A stretch of 64,000 nt of DNA from G963665925 sp050596425 (GCF_050596425.1 NZ_CP192292.1:4340001-4404000), one strand, 5' to 3'. Shown: positions 43,100 to 51,456, numbered from the stretch's first letter. The notes: a model not told the origin generated them from the letters alone. Made by a program: numbers and translations.

Positions 43100-43495
43100 T
43101 TATGACGTTCGAAAGACCACAAGCTTACTTAAAACATAGTTCATGACAATCACGACCACTGACATTATATACTTTGGAAGCATTTGCCCCATGCCTATGC
43201 CATCAATAAGAAAAATAAGGCCCACAGTCTCAAATACCCAAGTGCCCACACGTGACATCAAAAAGGCCATGGCCTCTTTTGAAATCTGATTCACCGTCTT
43301 CGCTTGGGACTGAAAGACATACTTCCGATTGGTTACAAAGGCAAAAAGCACCGCCGCAAGCCAAGACAGGGTGGTTGCATAAAAATAATGGAGTCCCATC
43401 CAGATCAAAAGTCCATAGCCACCGACCGCGATGGCTGTCGTCATAAGACCAAAAACCAAGTACAAACTAATTTCCGACTTCATCCCGGCTTTCAT
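43100..43495 (-). CDS. GtrA-like membrane protein
   Basis: 131 residues with four membrane segments, beginning YLVFGLMTTAIAVGGYGLLI and containing FVTNRKYVFQS, the GtrA signature. GtrA proteins are thought to flip undecaprenyl-phosphate-linked sugars made by a GtrB enzyme. It overlaps the GtrB-like gene by 29 bases, so both are translated from one message. GGAAAG precedes the start; a second ATG 12 bases later is possible. Confidence 0.88.
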   Translation of the reverse strand: MKAGMKSEISLYLVFGLMTTAIAVGGYGLLIWMGLHYFYATTLSWLAAVLFAFVTNRKYVFQSQAKTVNQISKEAMAFLMSRVGTWVFETVGLIFLIDGIGMGQMLPKYIMSVVVIVMNYVLSKLVVFRTS

Positions 43496-44438
43496 TGTTT
43501 ACCCGCTTTCCATCCTGCTTGCTGATAATATATAAGGGTCTGTTCCTAACCTCTTCATATATTCTTGCGATATATTCGCCGATAACACTGATCTGTATCA
43601 TGATTATACCAAAGAATAAGAGCAGTATTGTCACAATAGACGTCCAACCCTCTACCGCATGATGATTAAAAACAAGCTTCATGACGATCCAATATATTAA
43701 GTTTAAAAAAGCAAACATGGCCGTTGCAAAACCAATAAAACTAAAAATCTTAAGCGGCTTATATGAAAATGAAAGAATGGCATCAAATGCCAGTTTAAAG
43801 AGTTTGAAATAATTGTATTTCGTCTCACCAGCGTGGCGTGCATCCCTGTTGTACTCCACATATGTAACGTTGAAACCAACCCAGTGTGTCAAGCCTCTAA
43901 AGAATCTATTCTTTTCATTTAGGCTGTTGATTTCATCCACAACTCGGCGACTGAGCAGTCTAAAATCACCTGTGTCCAGGGGAATTTCCGTATCACTTAA
44001 AACGCGCATGATACGGTAAAACCACTTTGACGTTGTTTTCTTAACCCACGTCTCCTTATCTCTTTTGAGTCTTTGGGCATACACAATGTCATAGCCTTCC
44101 TTGAATTTTTGATACATATCAAGAATCACTTCAGGTGGGTCCTGCAAGTCTGCATCAATGATGACAACAGCCTCGCCCTTTACATTCCTAAAACCCGCCG
44201 TGTTGGCCATCTCATGCCCAAAGTTTCTAGAAAAACTGACATACTTCACACGGTCATCTGATCTTTGAATGCTTTCAATTTCCCTAATGGTTTGATCCCG
44301 GCTTCCATCATCAACAAACATGATTTCAAAACTTTCTGAGATGCTTGAAAGCACTTCCACAAGCCTGTCATATAAGGGCTTAATATTATCTTCTTCGTTA
44401 AAGGCGGGCACTACAACCCCGATGTCCACTTTTTTCAA
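43467..44438 (-). CDS. GtrB-like glycosyltransferase (GT2, polyprenyl-phosphate sugar synthase)
   Basis: 323 residues. The GT2 catalytic domain has VVVPAFNEEDNIKPLYDRL, MFVDDGSRDQT, VIIDADLQDPPEVI (DxD) and GDFRLLSRRVVDEI (about 10-210), followed by two membrane segments (FSFIGFATAMFAFLNLIYWI and IVTILLLFFGIIMIQISVIG) and EYIARIYEEVRNRPLYI. These are hallmarks of GtrB/dolichol-phosphate-mannose-synthase-type enzymes, which load a sugar on undecaprenyl phosphate. The start is TTG, with GGAAGG 9 bases upstream. Paired with GtrA; the final transferase may be the GT39-like protein at 39431. Confidence 0.92.
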   Translation of the reverse strand: MKKVDIGVVVPAFNEEDNIKPLYDRLVEVLSSISESFEIMFVDDGSRDQTIREIESIQRSDDRVKYVSFSRNFGHEMANTAGFRNVKGEAVVIIDADLQDPPEVILDMYQKFKEGYDIVYAQRLKRDKETWVKKTTSKWFYRIMRVLSDTEIPLDTGDFRLLSRRVVDEINSLNEKNRFFRGLTHWVGFNVTYVEYNRDARHAGETKYNYFKLFKLAFDAILSFSYKPLKIFSFIGFATAMFAFLNLIYWIVMKLVFNHHAVEGWTSIVTILLLFFGIIMIQISVIGEYIARIYEEVRNRPLYIISKQDGKRVNNESRDEVGN

Positions 44439-44619
44439 GATATTCTTCCTTCCACTATAGATGCCTCCAACCCCATCGCCACGAACAGTCTTTCATGCTT
44501 GATGGTTGGAATGACTGGATTTTAAATTCATATTCATTCTATTAGAATTATAACATAGAGTTTGGTTACAAATCGGTTATAATGGAAATGAAAGTGACAA
44601 TACCACATGGAATTTGTAG

Positions 44620-44690
44620 GTTTTGACACCCCACTCTAAGGGGTGGTGATCTTGAGTGATATTTTAACTATGGTCTATAAATGGAAATAA
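44620..44690 (+). promoter_or_regulatory. Putative promoter and stem-loop before the Mrp-type operon
   Basis: CACCCC and GGGGTG form a stem at about 44628-44647. Downstream, TTGAGT and TATAAA lie 18 bases apart and could be the promoter. Neither is strong, and no known riboswitch pattern is seen. Confidence 0.4.
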
Positions 44691-44706
44691 ACCAAGAGGT
44701 CTGCTT

Positions 44707-45213
44707 ATGAGAGAAACAATACGTTATAGCTGGAAATGGACTCTAGTCCTCGCCCTTATTTGGTGCGTGCTTATGGAATCTTTTAAACTTCAAAATATAG
44801 TTGTGGGCCTTATAGCTGGTTTTTTCTGTGTCTGGTTTAGTGAAACCTATATCACAAAATTCAGACACGGGCGTCGTTACCCCCTATCCATTACAGGGAT
44901 GTTCTTCTACTTCTTATTTCTAGTCACAGAAATAATACGGTCAGGCCTATCAACACTGTTACTTCTTATAAAAGGGAAAAGCAACCCCATGATTGTGACT
45001 GTGAAAACAGAGTTAAAAACAGCCATGGCCATTTCCCTTTTAGCCAATTCTGTAACCCTGACACCTGGCACAGTAACCGTTGATGTGGCTGAACAAACAT
45101 TAAAAATTTTATGGCTTGATGGAAAAGACTTATATGAAGCTGCCCTAAAAGAAGAACTCATCGGCCCTTTAGAAAGAAAACTCTTAAAGCTGGAGGCTAA
45201 AATATGCAAATAA
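44707..45213 (+). CDS. mrpE: Na+/H+ antiporter subunit E (MrpE/MbhA-like)
   Basis: 168 residues, first gene of an Mrp-type antiporter operon. Three N-terminal hydrophobic segments (WTLVLALIWCVLMESF, NIVVGLIAGFFCVWFS, MFFYFLFLVTEIIRSG) are followed by the family's conserved tail: TAMAISLLANSVTLTPGTVTV. GAGG precedes the ATG. It overlaps the next gene by ten bases. The operon order E-F-G-D-E-B-C-D matches archaeal MbhA-H. Confidence 0.9.
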   Translation: MRETIRYSWKWTLVLALIWCVLMESFKLQNIVVGLIAGFFCVWFSETYITKFRHGRRYPLSITGMFFYFLFLVTEIIRSGLSTLLLLIKGKSNPMIVTVKTELKTAMAISLLANSVTLTPGTVTVDVAEQTLKILWLDGKDLYEAALKEELIGPLERKLLKLEAKICK

Positions 45214-45455
45214 TTGCTTTTATTCTCATACTGCTCATGGTCTTAAGTGCCCTGCGCGTCGTTATCGGCCCAACGCTTTGGGACAGGCTTCTTGGCTTTA
45301 ATTTGATTGCATCAAAACTGGTCATGCTTGTCATTCTAGTGGCCAGTATAAAAGGAACCAGCCTCTATCTTGATATTGCTCTTATATTTGCCCTATTTGG
45401 ATTCATTGGCGTGGTCTACTTCACCAAGTTTTTAAGCTGGAAGGAGGACAAGTGA
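45204..45455 (+). CDS. mrpF: Antiporter subunit F (MrpF/MbhB-like)
   Basis: 83 residues, three membrane segments, with the family motif RVVIGPTLWDRLLGFNLIASK in the first loop. Overlaps its neighbours at both ends by a few bases, typical of a tightly translated membrane complex. Confidence 0.9.
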   Translation: MQIIAFILILLMVLSALRVVIGPTLWDRLLGFNLIASKLVMLVILVASIKGTSLYLDIALIFALFGFIGVVYFTKFLSWKEDK

Positions 45456-45751
45456 TGGAAACCGCTGGACATGTTCTCATTGGAACAGGCCTCTTATTCA
45501 TTGCCGCTGGTGTTATTGGTCTTTACAGATTTCGAAATTTTTATGCCCGTCTGCTTGTGGCGTCAAAAATTGATACCGTTGGAAATATTTTTTTGTTGAG
45601 TGGTGTTATGTTGATTCATGGTTTTTCTGCTTTTAGCTTCAAAGTCTTACTCATCCTTCTAATCATGACCTCCATCAATCCCTTAACGGCCCATTCTCTT
45701 GCTAGACTGGCCCATCTGAAGGGCTATGCGCTAAGGAGGGAAGATTCATGA
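45452..45751 (+). CDS. mrpG: Antiporter subunit G (MrpG/MbhC-like)
   Basis: 99 residues, three membrane segments, with GVIGLYRFRNFYARLLVASK and LTAHSLARLAHLKG, both characteristic of MrpG. It overlaps mrpF and the DUF4040 gene by four bases each (ATGA-type coupling). Confidence 0.9.
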   Translation: MMETAGHVLIGTGLLFIAAGVIGLYRFRNFYARLLVASKIDTVGNIFLLSGVMLIHGFSAFSFKVLLILLIMTSINPLTAHSLARLAHLKGYALRREDS

Positions 45752-46302
45752 AAGAGATCGCCCTCATTTCCCTGATATTTTTTGCCCTCATGGCCCTGGG
45801 AACCCAAAGACTTCGTCTTGCAGTGATTTACCTAGGCGTCTTTTCCATGAGCATGGCTTTTGTTTTTATAATTTATAACGCACCAGATGTGGCTATAGCA
45901 GAAGCAGTTATCGGCAGTGTCTTTTCTTCTATTCTCTACTTGGTAGCGCTCAAGAAATATAAGGTTTTTACAGTTTACTGCCATATTCCCGACAAACCGG
46001 TTCATGATGAAGTCTACACGGGTGGGCGTATGGCAGAGTTTATTAAAGCCATTGAAGTCTACTGCGCTAAGGAAGAGCTGGAACCTCTTATTATCTACAC
46101 CGCAGAAAAATCAGAAGAAATCATGAATAAGCATAAGTATGAAGTTATTCTTGAAGATATTAAACCTGATATGCCTCAAGGGACTTTGAAAGTAATCTGT
46201 CACCCGGAAAACTTGAAAGTTGAAACCCTTCGCAAACTTTTAAGAGACAAGGATATTGGAAAAAACATAGATGTGACCCTAGTTAATGAGGTGGATGCAT
46301 GA
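45748..46302 (+). CDS. DUF4040/MbhD-like subunit with a soluble C-terminal extension
   Basis: 184 residues. The first ~72 form the DUF4040 (MbhD, C-terminal MrpA piece) with three hydrophobic segments and the signature APDVAIAEAVIGSVFSSILY. The remaining ~110 residues are soluble and charged (LEPLIIYTAEKSEEIMNKHK, then GTLKVICHPENLKVETLRKL), not part of the usual subunit. They may form a cytosolic regulatory or docking domain. Overlaps mrpG and the next gene by four bases. Confidence 0.87.
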   Translation: MKEIALISLIFFALMALGTQRLRLAVIYLGVFSMSMAFVFIIYNAPDVAIAEAVIGSVFSSILYLVALKKYKVFTVYCHIPDKPVHDEVYTGGRMAEFIKAIEVYCAKEELEPLIIYTAEKSEEIMNKHKYEVILEDIKPDMPQGTLKVICHPENLKVETLRKLLRDKDIGKNIDVTLVNEVDA

Positions 46303-46568
46303 AGCCAAGACGCCTAATTTTAGCCCTAATTATATTTGCTGTTATTGTTCAAGTTCTCTACCTAAACGGTTTGACTGTGCTTTCGGATGCGTGGCCCATT
46401 AAAGACTACGTTTTAAGCAGATCTTATATGGAAACTGGGGCAGAGAACACTGTGACCGCCATATACCTGACCTACAGGTACTACGACACACTTTTTGAAG
46501 GCCTCATGGTCATTTTTGCCATCGTTGGTGTTGTCTATTTATCCTTTCATCACCACTCTGAGAAGTAG
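46299..46568 (+). CDS. MbhE-like small antiporter subunit
   Basis: 89 residues with two hydrophobic segments (LILALIIFAVIVQVLYLNGL and GLMVIFAIVGVVYLSFHH) and the stretch NTVTAIYLTYRYYDTLFEGL typical of MbhE-type proteins between DUF4040 and MrpB in Mbh operons. Overlaps the preceding gene by four bases. It is followed by repeat A copy 3. Confidence 0.82.
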   Translation: MKPRRLILALIIFAVIVQVLYLNGLTVLSDAWPIKDYVLSRSYMETGAENTVTAIYLTYRYYDTLFEGLMVIFAIVGVVYLSFHHHSEK

Positions 46569-46612
46569 TGGCTCACACTGACCTTTATACTTTAGATATG
46601 ATTTTATATGAT

Positions 46613-46633
46613 GAACGACTTGCAAAGTATTAT
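46613..46633. repeat. Solo end of repeat A
   Basis: ACGACTTGCAAAGTATTATT repeats the left end of the element that begins right after it (GAGCGACTTGTAAAATTA). It is either a truncated copy or an insertion scar. Confidence 0.5.
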
Positions 46634-46750
46634 TTGAGCGACTTGTAAAATTACAGTTCTATCCCCTTGTTGTACTATATATATTTAAGGGTCAGAAATT
46701 CTTTATATCCTACAATGAGTGCATAATCTATAATTTTGCAAGCAACTGAT
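46634..46750. repeat. MITE-like hairpin repeat A, copy 3
   Basis: GAGCGACTTGTAAAATTACAG at the left and TATAATTTTGCAAGCAACTGA at the right are the ends of the repeat A family. The interior arms are more diverged from copies 1 and 2. It sits in the only large gap (200 bases) of the antiporter operon, between the mbhE-like gene and mrpB. Confidence 0.75.
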
Positions 46751-46768
46751 GATAGAGAGGAGGGCATT

Positions 46769-47155
46769 ATGAAAAGGGATTCAGGCCTAATTGCTTATGC
46801 CACAGGCCTTCTTGTACCGATTATTCTTTTAACCGGACTATACCTGGCTGTAAATGGCCACATTTCACCTGGTGGTGGCTTTCAGGCTGGTGCTGTTTTA
46901 GCTGCCGCCTTTGTCTGCAAACACCTTATGCAGCCCAATCTTGATTTATCATATGACCACATAGCGTCTATTGAGAAACTGGTCCTATTTATAATACTTC
47001 TTATACCAATATTCGTCTTTATGATCTTGGGACAGTCCCATTTGGTTTGGCTTGGGCCTTACTATTACATTGTCATGAATGGACTAATAGCCCTTAAAGT
47101 GGCTTCTGGCTTTACGATTTTATTCATTCGATTTATATACTATGAAGTGAAATGA
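46769..47155 (+). CDS. mrpB: Antiporter subunit B (MrpB/MbhF-like)
   Basis: 128 residues, four membrane segments, with the family motif LYLAVNGHISPGGGFQAGAV near the N-terminus. GGAGGG is 5 bases before the ATG at 46769. The frame is open further upstream into the repeat, but that part is not coding. Directly coupled to mrpC. Confidence 0.9.
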   Translation: MKRDSGLIAYATGLLVPIILLTGLYLAVNGHISPGGGFQAGAVLAAAFVCKHLMQPNLDLSYDHIASIEKLVLFIILLIPIFVFMILGQSHLVWLGPYYYIVMNGLIALKVASGFTILFIRFIYYEVK

Positions 47156-47165
47156 GGTGACAGGC

Positions 47166-47528
47166 TTGGAAATCATTCAACACATTAACGGAGAAAACAC
47201 AGCACTTATTCTATTTTTCATAGGGGTTTACGGTCTGATTGCCAGAAGAAACGTGATTAAATCCATAATGAGTCTTGGTATTATGCAAGCGGCAGCTGTT
47301 CTTTTTTTCATCAGCATCAATGCCACAAAATCTGTACAGGCGCCTATTGGAAAAGTCTTACACGAGAATAGTGCCGACCCCGTTCCCCAAGCACTCATGA
47401 TCACAGCTGTTGTTATTGGTGTGTCTATAACGGCTCTTTGCCTGACCATGTTCATTACCCAGTATCACGTGTATGGGTCTACCAACTGGAACAGGGTGCG
47501 ACGCAATAGAAAAAGAATGGAGATTTAA
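47166..47528 (+). CDS. mrpC: Antiporter subunit C (MrpC/NuoK-like)
   Basis: 120 residues, three membrane segments, NuoK-like: FFIGVYGLIARRNVIKSIMS, MQAAAVLFFISIN, then PVPQALMITAVVIGVSITAL and a final segment. TTG at 47166 lies 8 bases from GAGG; the GTG at 47157 is an alternative. The stop is adjacent to the next start. Confidence 0.9.
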   Translation: MEIIQHINGENTALILFFIGVYGLIARRNVIKSIMSLGIMQAAAVLFFISINATKSVQAPIGKVLHENSADPVPQALMITAVVIGVSITALCLTMFITQYHVYGSTNWNRVRRNRKRMEI

Positions 47529-49097
47529 ATGGTCTTACTCACCTTTGTATTTCTTCCTATTTTGATAGGACTGCTTCAATATATTATTCCATTTAAGAGA
47601 AGACTTATCTTGGCCTTAAGCGTACAGGCTGTCTTGTTTTCTTGCCTTGCTTATTTATGGTTTGGTGGCAATATACCTCATACTGAGTATTTGCTGGCCA
47701 CCAAGCCCCCCGTTGGAATGAGCCTGAAAATTGATGCCTTGTCTTTTGGACTTTTACTGCTTTCAACCTTCATATTCACCATGCTTCATACCTTTGCACT
47801 TCATGCCAAGTACTATGAAAAGAAGTTTATTTTTCTTTTTATGAGCTTGCAGGGGCTTATTCATGGTGTCTTTCTTTCAACGGATTTTTTTAATGTATAC
47901 TTGCTCCTAGAAGTGGCCACCGTGGTTGCCAGTATTCTTATTATGTACAAAAAAGATAGAAAATCTATTAATGACGGTATGATTTATTTAATGTCCAATA
48001 TGATTGCTATGGCTTTTTTCCTCATGGGTCTTGGTTATCTCTATAAGATTTTTGGCGTGCTTTCCTTTGATGCCATAGCAGGTTTACGAAATCAACACAC
48101 GCTACAGGAACTGGTCTTGCCACTGGCATTTCTCCTGACTGGGATCTCCCTAAAATCTGCAATCCTTCCCCTGTCCAGTTGGTTGCCTAAGGCCCACGGT
48201 ACAGCCAGTGCCCCCATTGTCGTATCTGCCCTACTTTCAGGGATTTTTGTTAAAACAGGAATTTATGTTTTCATTCGCATGCAGTCCATCTTGATTCCTG
48301 ATGGTCAACTGAATGAATTCTTTATTTTTATAGGTATACTTACCGCTTTTGCAGGCGTTTTACTGGCCCTGATCCAGGTGGATATTAAATTGATTTGGGC
48401 CTATAGCACAGTCTCACAAATGGGCTGGATTATGCTGGGCCTCAACTCTGCAAGCCCTGATGGTTTCGAGGGCGCCACCCTTCATATAGTGGCCCACGGC
48501 CTTTATAAAACAACACTCTTTCTAGGCTCTGGCCTTCTTGTCTCCCTCTACGGTTCTAGGGACATTCATAACATGAAAGGACTTATGCGGCGGGCCCCTT
48601 TAGTGGGTATTCCCATGTTCATCGGTCTATTGAGTATGACTGGCGCCCCCTTTACCGTCGGATACGCTTCAAAAAAATTATTGAAGTATGGAGCCGGTTA
48701 TCATTTCTCTGAATGGATCATTTTAGGTCTGACAGTGCTTTCTGCCACCTATCTGATTCGGTTTATGCCTGTGTTATTTGGCAAATACACACCTGACATT
48801 CAGCTCTGTCCTTACAAAGTCCATAAGTCACAGTGGCTTCCTCTTTGGATTCTTAGTGGCGCTTCTCTTTTCAGTGTGTTTTTAGCCTATGACCTAGGAG
48901 ATGTTTCAAAGTTGCTTCACGCTATTCCAAACTACTTGCTCATACTGGCAGGCGGCTTCATCGTCCATTTCCTGCTTAAACAAGTGGGAGAAGAGACCTA
49001 TCATAAACTGCGTAAAGTTGACTTGACCTTTAACAGTTTGGCCTTTATGATACTGCTTGTTTTTGTGGCCCTGATTCAGTTTACTGTTCACCAGTGA
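47529..49097 (+). CDS. mrpD: Antiporter subunit D (MrpD/MbhH-like)
   Basis: 522 residues, about 14 membrane segments, homologous to the proton-pumping NuoM/N/L subunits. Motifs include the Glu-bearing LLLEVATVVASIL, LTGISLKSAILPLSSWLPKA with the key Lys and HGTASAPIVVSALLSGIFVK, and later YSTVSQMGWIMLGL. It is the only large antiporter-like subunit in this operon; the NuoL-like N-terminal part of MrpA is absent, as in Mbh. Last gene, followed by a terminator. Confidence 0.92.
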   Translation: MVLLTFVFLPILIGLLQYIIPFKRRLILALSVQAVLFSCLAYLWFGGNIPHTEYLLATKPPVGMSLKIDALSFGLLLLSTFIFTMLHTFALHAKYYEKKFIFLFMSLQGLIHGVFLSTDFFNVYLLLEVATVVASILIMYKKDRKSINDGMIYLMSNMIAMAFFLMGLGYLYKIFGVLSFDAIAGLRNQHTLQELVLPLAFLLTGISLKSAILPLSSWLPKAHGTASAPIVVSALLSGIFVKTGIYVFIRMQSILIPDGQLNEFFIFIGILTAFAGVLLALIQVDIKLIWAYSTVSQMGWIMLGLNSASPDGFEGATLHIVAHGLYKTTLFLGSGLLVSLYGSRDIHNMKGLMRRAPLVGIPMFIGLLSMTGAPFTVGYASKKLLKYGAGYHFSEWIILGLTVLSATYLIRFMPVLFGKYTPDIQLCPYKVHKSQWLPLWILSGASLFSVFLAYDLGDVSKLLHAIPNYLLILAGGFIVHFLLKQVGEETYHKLRKVDLTFNSLAFMILLVFVALIQFTVHQ

Positions 49098-49129
49098 TCA
49101 CATTTTTATAATTTTACAATGACCTATAA

Positions 49130-49175
49130 AAAGAGCCTGTGACCACTTTTATTAAATCTTGGTCACAGGCTCTTA
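49130..49175. terminator. Bidirectional terminator between mrpD and the glycanase gene
   Basis: AAGAGCCTGTGACCA and TGGTCACAGGCTCTT form a perfect 15-pair stem with A before and T after, between convergent genes. Confidence 0.92.
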
Positions 49176-49176
49176 T

Positions 49177-50796
49177 TTACTTCCCATAAAACTTGTCTCT
49201 AAATATCTCCATCACTTCTGGATCATCATCAAACTTATAGCCTCTGGAGACCACGCCTTTTTGAGTGTCATAGTCTACGTGATTCCACCAGACAGCGGCC
49301 TTAATATCAAGTTTTTCAATTTGATCAAAAGCATTTTGAATCCACTGACCCTTATCACCGCCCGTTGAGCTTGACCCAAACTCTGTGATCATATAAGGAA
49401 AACCATCAAAGTGCTGGTCATACTCCCATAGCATAGGGAGGTATATGTCCAAGAAACTCCGCCACTCTTCCGCTTCATAGTATGTGCCTGTGTTGTATCC
49501 AGTGAGTCCAATAACATCCACATACTTTTCCCCTGGGAAATAGTTCATGTAGTCATTCCATCCAGCATAGGGAAAATCTCCCCAGTTGGGATTCCATACC
49601 CAAATAACATTTTCCACATCAGAAGCTTCAAAACGATCATGTAACCAAATCCAAAAGCTTCTAAAAACCTCTGCATCTTTATGGGTGTACATGGCATTAT
49701 AACTGCACCAGTCCCCATTCATTTCATTATTCGGCCTGAACAGAATAGGCTGGTCGTGAGCCTTAATGATAGATATAAGCTCATCAATGGTTGCATCATG
49801 TTTTCCGTCTAACACTTCATAGAGGGCATCTGCATTGAATGTGCCGTATTTAGAGGTTTGAAATGTGAGCTCAAGCACCTTATCATCCTCAGACAGCATT
49901 TTCATTTTCTCAAGTCTTGGCATATAGCCTAAGTCGTAATATTCCAGTATAATATCCAGATCAATGCCCGTGCCTTGCTCGATGGCATGGACATAGTCCA
50001 GTTCATAGTGGGTGCTCGGTTCAAATATGCCCCAGGTGACATCTTCAGATTCTATAAATGTGTCGTCGAAATAGGCTTGGGTTGTCTCATGCTTAAAAAC
50101 AGACGCCGTGTTTTGAATCTGGCTTATGGCATAATTCTCGATTAAGGATTGATCATCATTTTTAGCCCTTAATCTTTCTATCCACTTATCCGGATTAAAG
50201 GTTTGTTCTGATGCAATATGCAGACTTAGGAGCACCTGTGACTCAAGCTCCACTTCGATATAGGCGAAGTGACGTTTCAAGCCCTTTCCATATTTCAAAG
50301 CCTTTCGCTCAAATGTGTAGATATGCGTTCTATGGCCATTCAAATACATTTTGTCATACTCATAGGCGCTTGTATAATCACTGGTCTGTATGAAGCCTGC
50401 ACTATAAACACTGTTGTTGTAAGCCTTATGGGGTGTTTTAGTGAGATCATCCATCATAAAATCTACACGAATGCCCGCTTCCTCAAAACGAAAGTGGTCC
50501 GGGGTGACAGCTTTAATTTTCAGGGTTTCTTTAAAGCCTGTTAAATCAAGGCCTATGTCTGAGTTTTCAAAGCCCAGTATTCGACTCTTCTGAATGACTT
50601 CACTGGTTTGCTGAGCCTGGTTTTGATCAATGTCTTCTACGTCTTTTATATTTTCATCTAAAGAGCCTTCCGCATACACTTCAATGGTGCTTAGGCCTAG
50701 CATTAAAAGAACAATGAGTCCTGCAATGAACCACTTGATCAAGTGGCCTCCTCTTGCATTCTTTTTATTTTCAATATTGATATTTATCAGTTCCAT
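49177..50796 (-). CDS. Secreted GH26-family glycoside hydrolase (mannanase-like)
   Basis: 539 residues. An N-terminal membrane or signal segment (WFIAGLIVLLMLGLSTIEVY) implies export. Residues about 60-240 form an accessory part of no clear family. The C-terminal part (about 250-539) is a GH26 barrel, with the acid/base Glu in RPNNEMNGDWCSY and the nucleophile Glu in YMITEFGSSSTGG, plus VIWVWNPNWGDFPY. GH26 enzymes mostly cleave beta-mannans; some act on other beta-glycans. It may degrade external polysaccharide or remodel its own. AGGA is 6 bases before the ATG at 50796; a TTG at about 50739 after GAGGAGG is an alternative that gives a shorter signal peptide. Confidence 0.85.
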   Translation of the reverse strand: MELININIENKKNARGGHLIKWFIAGLIVLLMLGLSTIEVYAEGSLDENIKDVEDIDQNQAQQTSEVIQKSRILGFENSDIGLDLTGFKETLKIKAVTPDHFRFEEAGIRVDFMMDDLTKTPHKAYNNSVYSAGFIQTSDYTSAYEYDKMYLNGHRTHIYTFERKALKYGKGLKRHFAYIEVELESQVLLSLHIASEQTFNPDKWIERLRAKNDDQSLIENYAISQIQNTASVFKHETTQAYFDDTFIESEDVTWGIFEPSTHYELDYVHAIEQGTGIDLDIILEYYDLGYMPRLEKMKMLSEDDKVLELTFQTSKYGTFNADALYEVLDGKHDATIDELISIIKAHDQPILFRPNNEMNGDWCSYNAMYTHKDAEVFRSFWIWLHDRFEASDVENVIWVWNPNWGDFPYAGWNDYMNYFPGEKYVDVIGLTGYNTGTYYEAEEWRSFLDIYLPMLWEYDQHFDGFPYMITEFGSSSTGGDKGQWIQNAFDQIEKLDIKAAVWWNHVDYDTQKGVVSRGYKFDDDPEVMEIFRDKFYGK

Positions 50797-50908
50797 ATGT
50801 CATCCTAATTTCCTTATAAATTTGTATTTATGCCAGAGCAATTATAACATATTTTTTATGACATAAACCAATGAGGTGAGCACTTTACCCACCTCATAAG
50901 AATTGCCT

Positions 50909-51065
50909 ATTAGATTATCGACTGTCCGCCCAGCTCACTACAACTCAACCCAGTCGCTTATCAATATACCCGGAGTATTCACGACATAGACATACAGACA
51001 ACTATATGCATATGCCATGAATACTCCAAGAAAATCTAGAGCCGAGCGGACAATCATAGTTTAAT
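50909..51065. repeat. MITE-like hairpin repeat B
   Basis: About 157 bp with terminal inverted repeats (GACTGTCCGCCCAGCTC at the left; the reverse complement of the right end reads GATTGTCCGCTCGGCTC) and inner arms GGAGTATTCACG/CATGAATACTCC. It shows no similarity to repeat A beyond its design. Only one copy is seen here. It fills most of the gap between the glycanase gene and the next operon. Confidence 0.7.
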
Positions 51066-51099
51066 ATATTTCGATCGAGATGAATAGGGACTAAAGTCC

Positions 51100-51453
51100 T
51101 TAACCTTTACTATTTTCCTTACGAAGAAGGCGGATTTTCAGCTCGCCATTTTCACAACTAACGTCTGCTTCATCAACCATAGCCCCAACCAAATAGAGTT
51201 CATCTGCACTTTCATCTTCTCCAACCAATTGCCAATAGTAGCCTTCCACCTCAAATTGACGCATGGTATTCAGGTTGTGCTCAAGCCTTTCAATAAAGGC
51301 TTCATCATATGTGCAATTGTGATGTTCCAGAACAATCTCTGTCTCACCATCTATTCTCTTAACCTTCATATCAATCTCTTGACCACCGTTTAAAAGAAAC
51401 ATTGTTAGAAGTTCATTTATGATAAGTGTAATTTTTTTCACTTCGTGCTGCAT
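51100..51453 (-). CDS. Small cytoplasmic protein of unknown function, paired with DUF1576 gene
   Basis: 117 residues, no signal peptide or membrane segment. Acidic; helical first third (MQHEVKKITLIINELLTMFL), then alternating beta and charged stretches (VKRIDGETEIVLEHHNCTYD, YWQLVGEDESADELYLVGAM). No known family is recognised. The N-terminal MQHEVKKITLIINELLTMFL resembles the start of anti-sigma/ATPase-like proteins only faintly. AAGGAG lies 9 bases before the ATG. It begins 3 bases after the DUF1576 gene ends, so the two are translationally linked and probably cooperate. Confidence 0.72.
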   Translation of the reverse strand: MQHEVKKITLIINELLTMFLLNGGQEIDMKVKRIDGETEIVLEHHNCTYDEAFIERLEHNLNTMRQFEVEGYYWQLVGEDESADELYLVGAMVDEADVSCENGELKIRLLRKENSKG

Positions 51454-51456
51454 CTT

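Noticed and set aside
44620..44650. Na+-related or other known riboswitch before the antiporter operon
   Set aside because: Only one short stem-loop is present; nothing matches the conserved cores I know.
46736..46768. Longer mrpB reading frame starting inside repeat A
   Set aside because: GGAGGG is correctly spaced for the ATG at 46769, and the extra codons come from the repeat.
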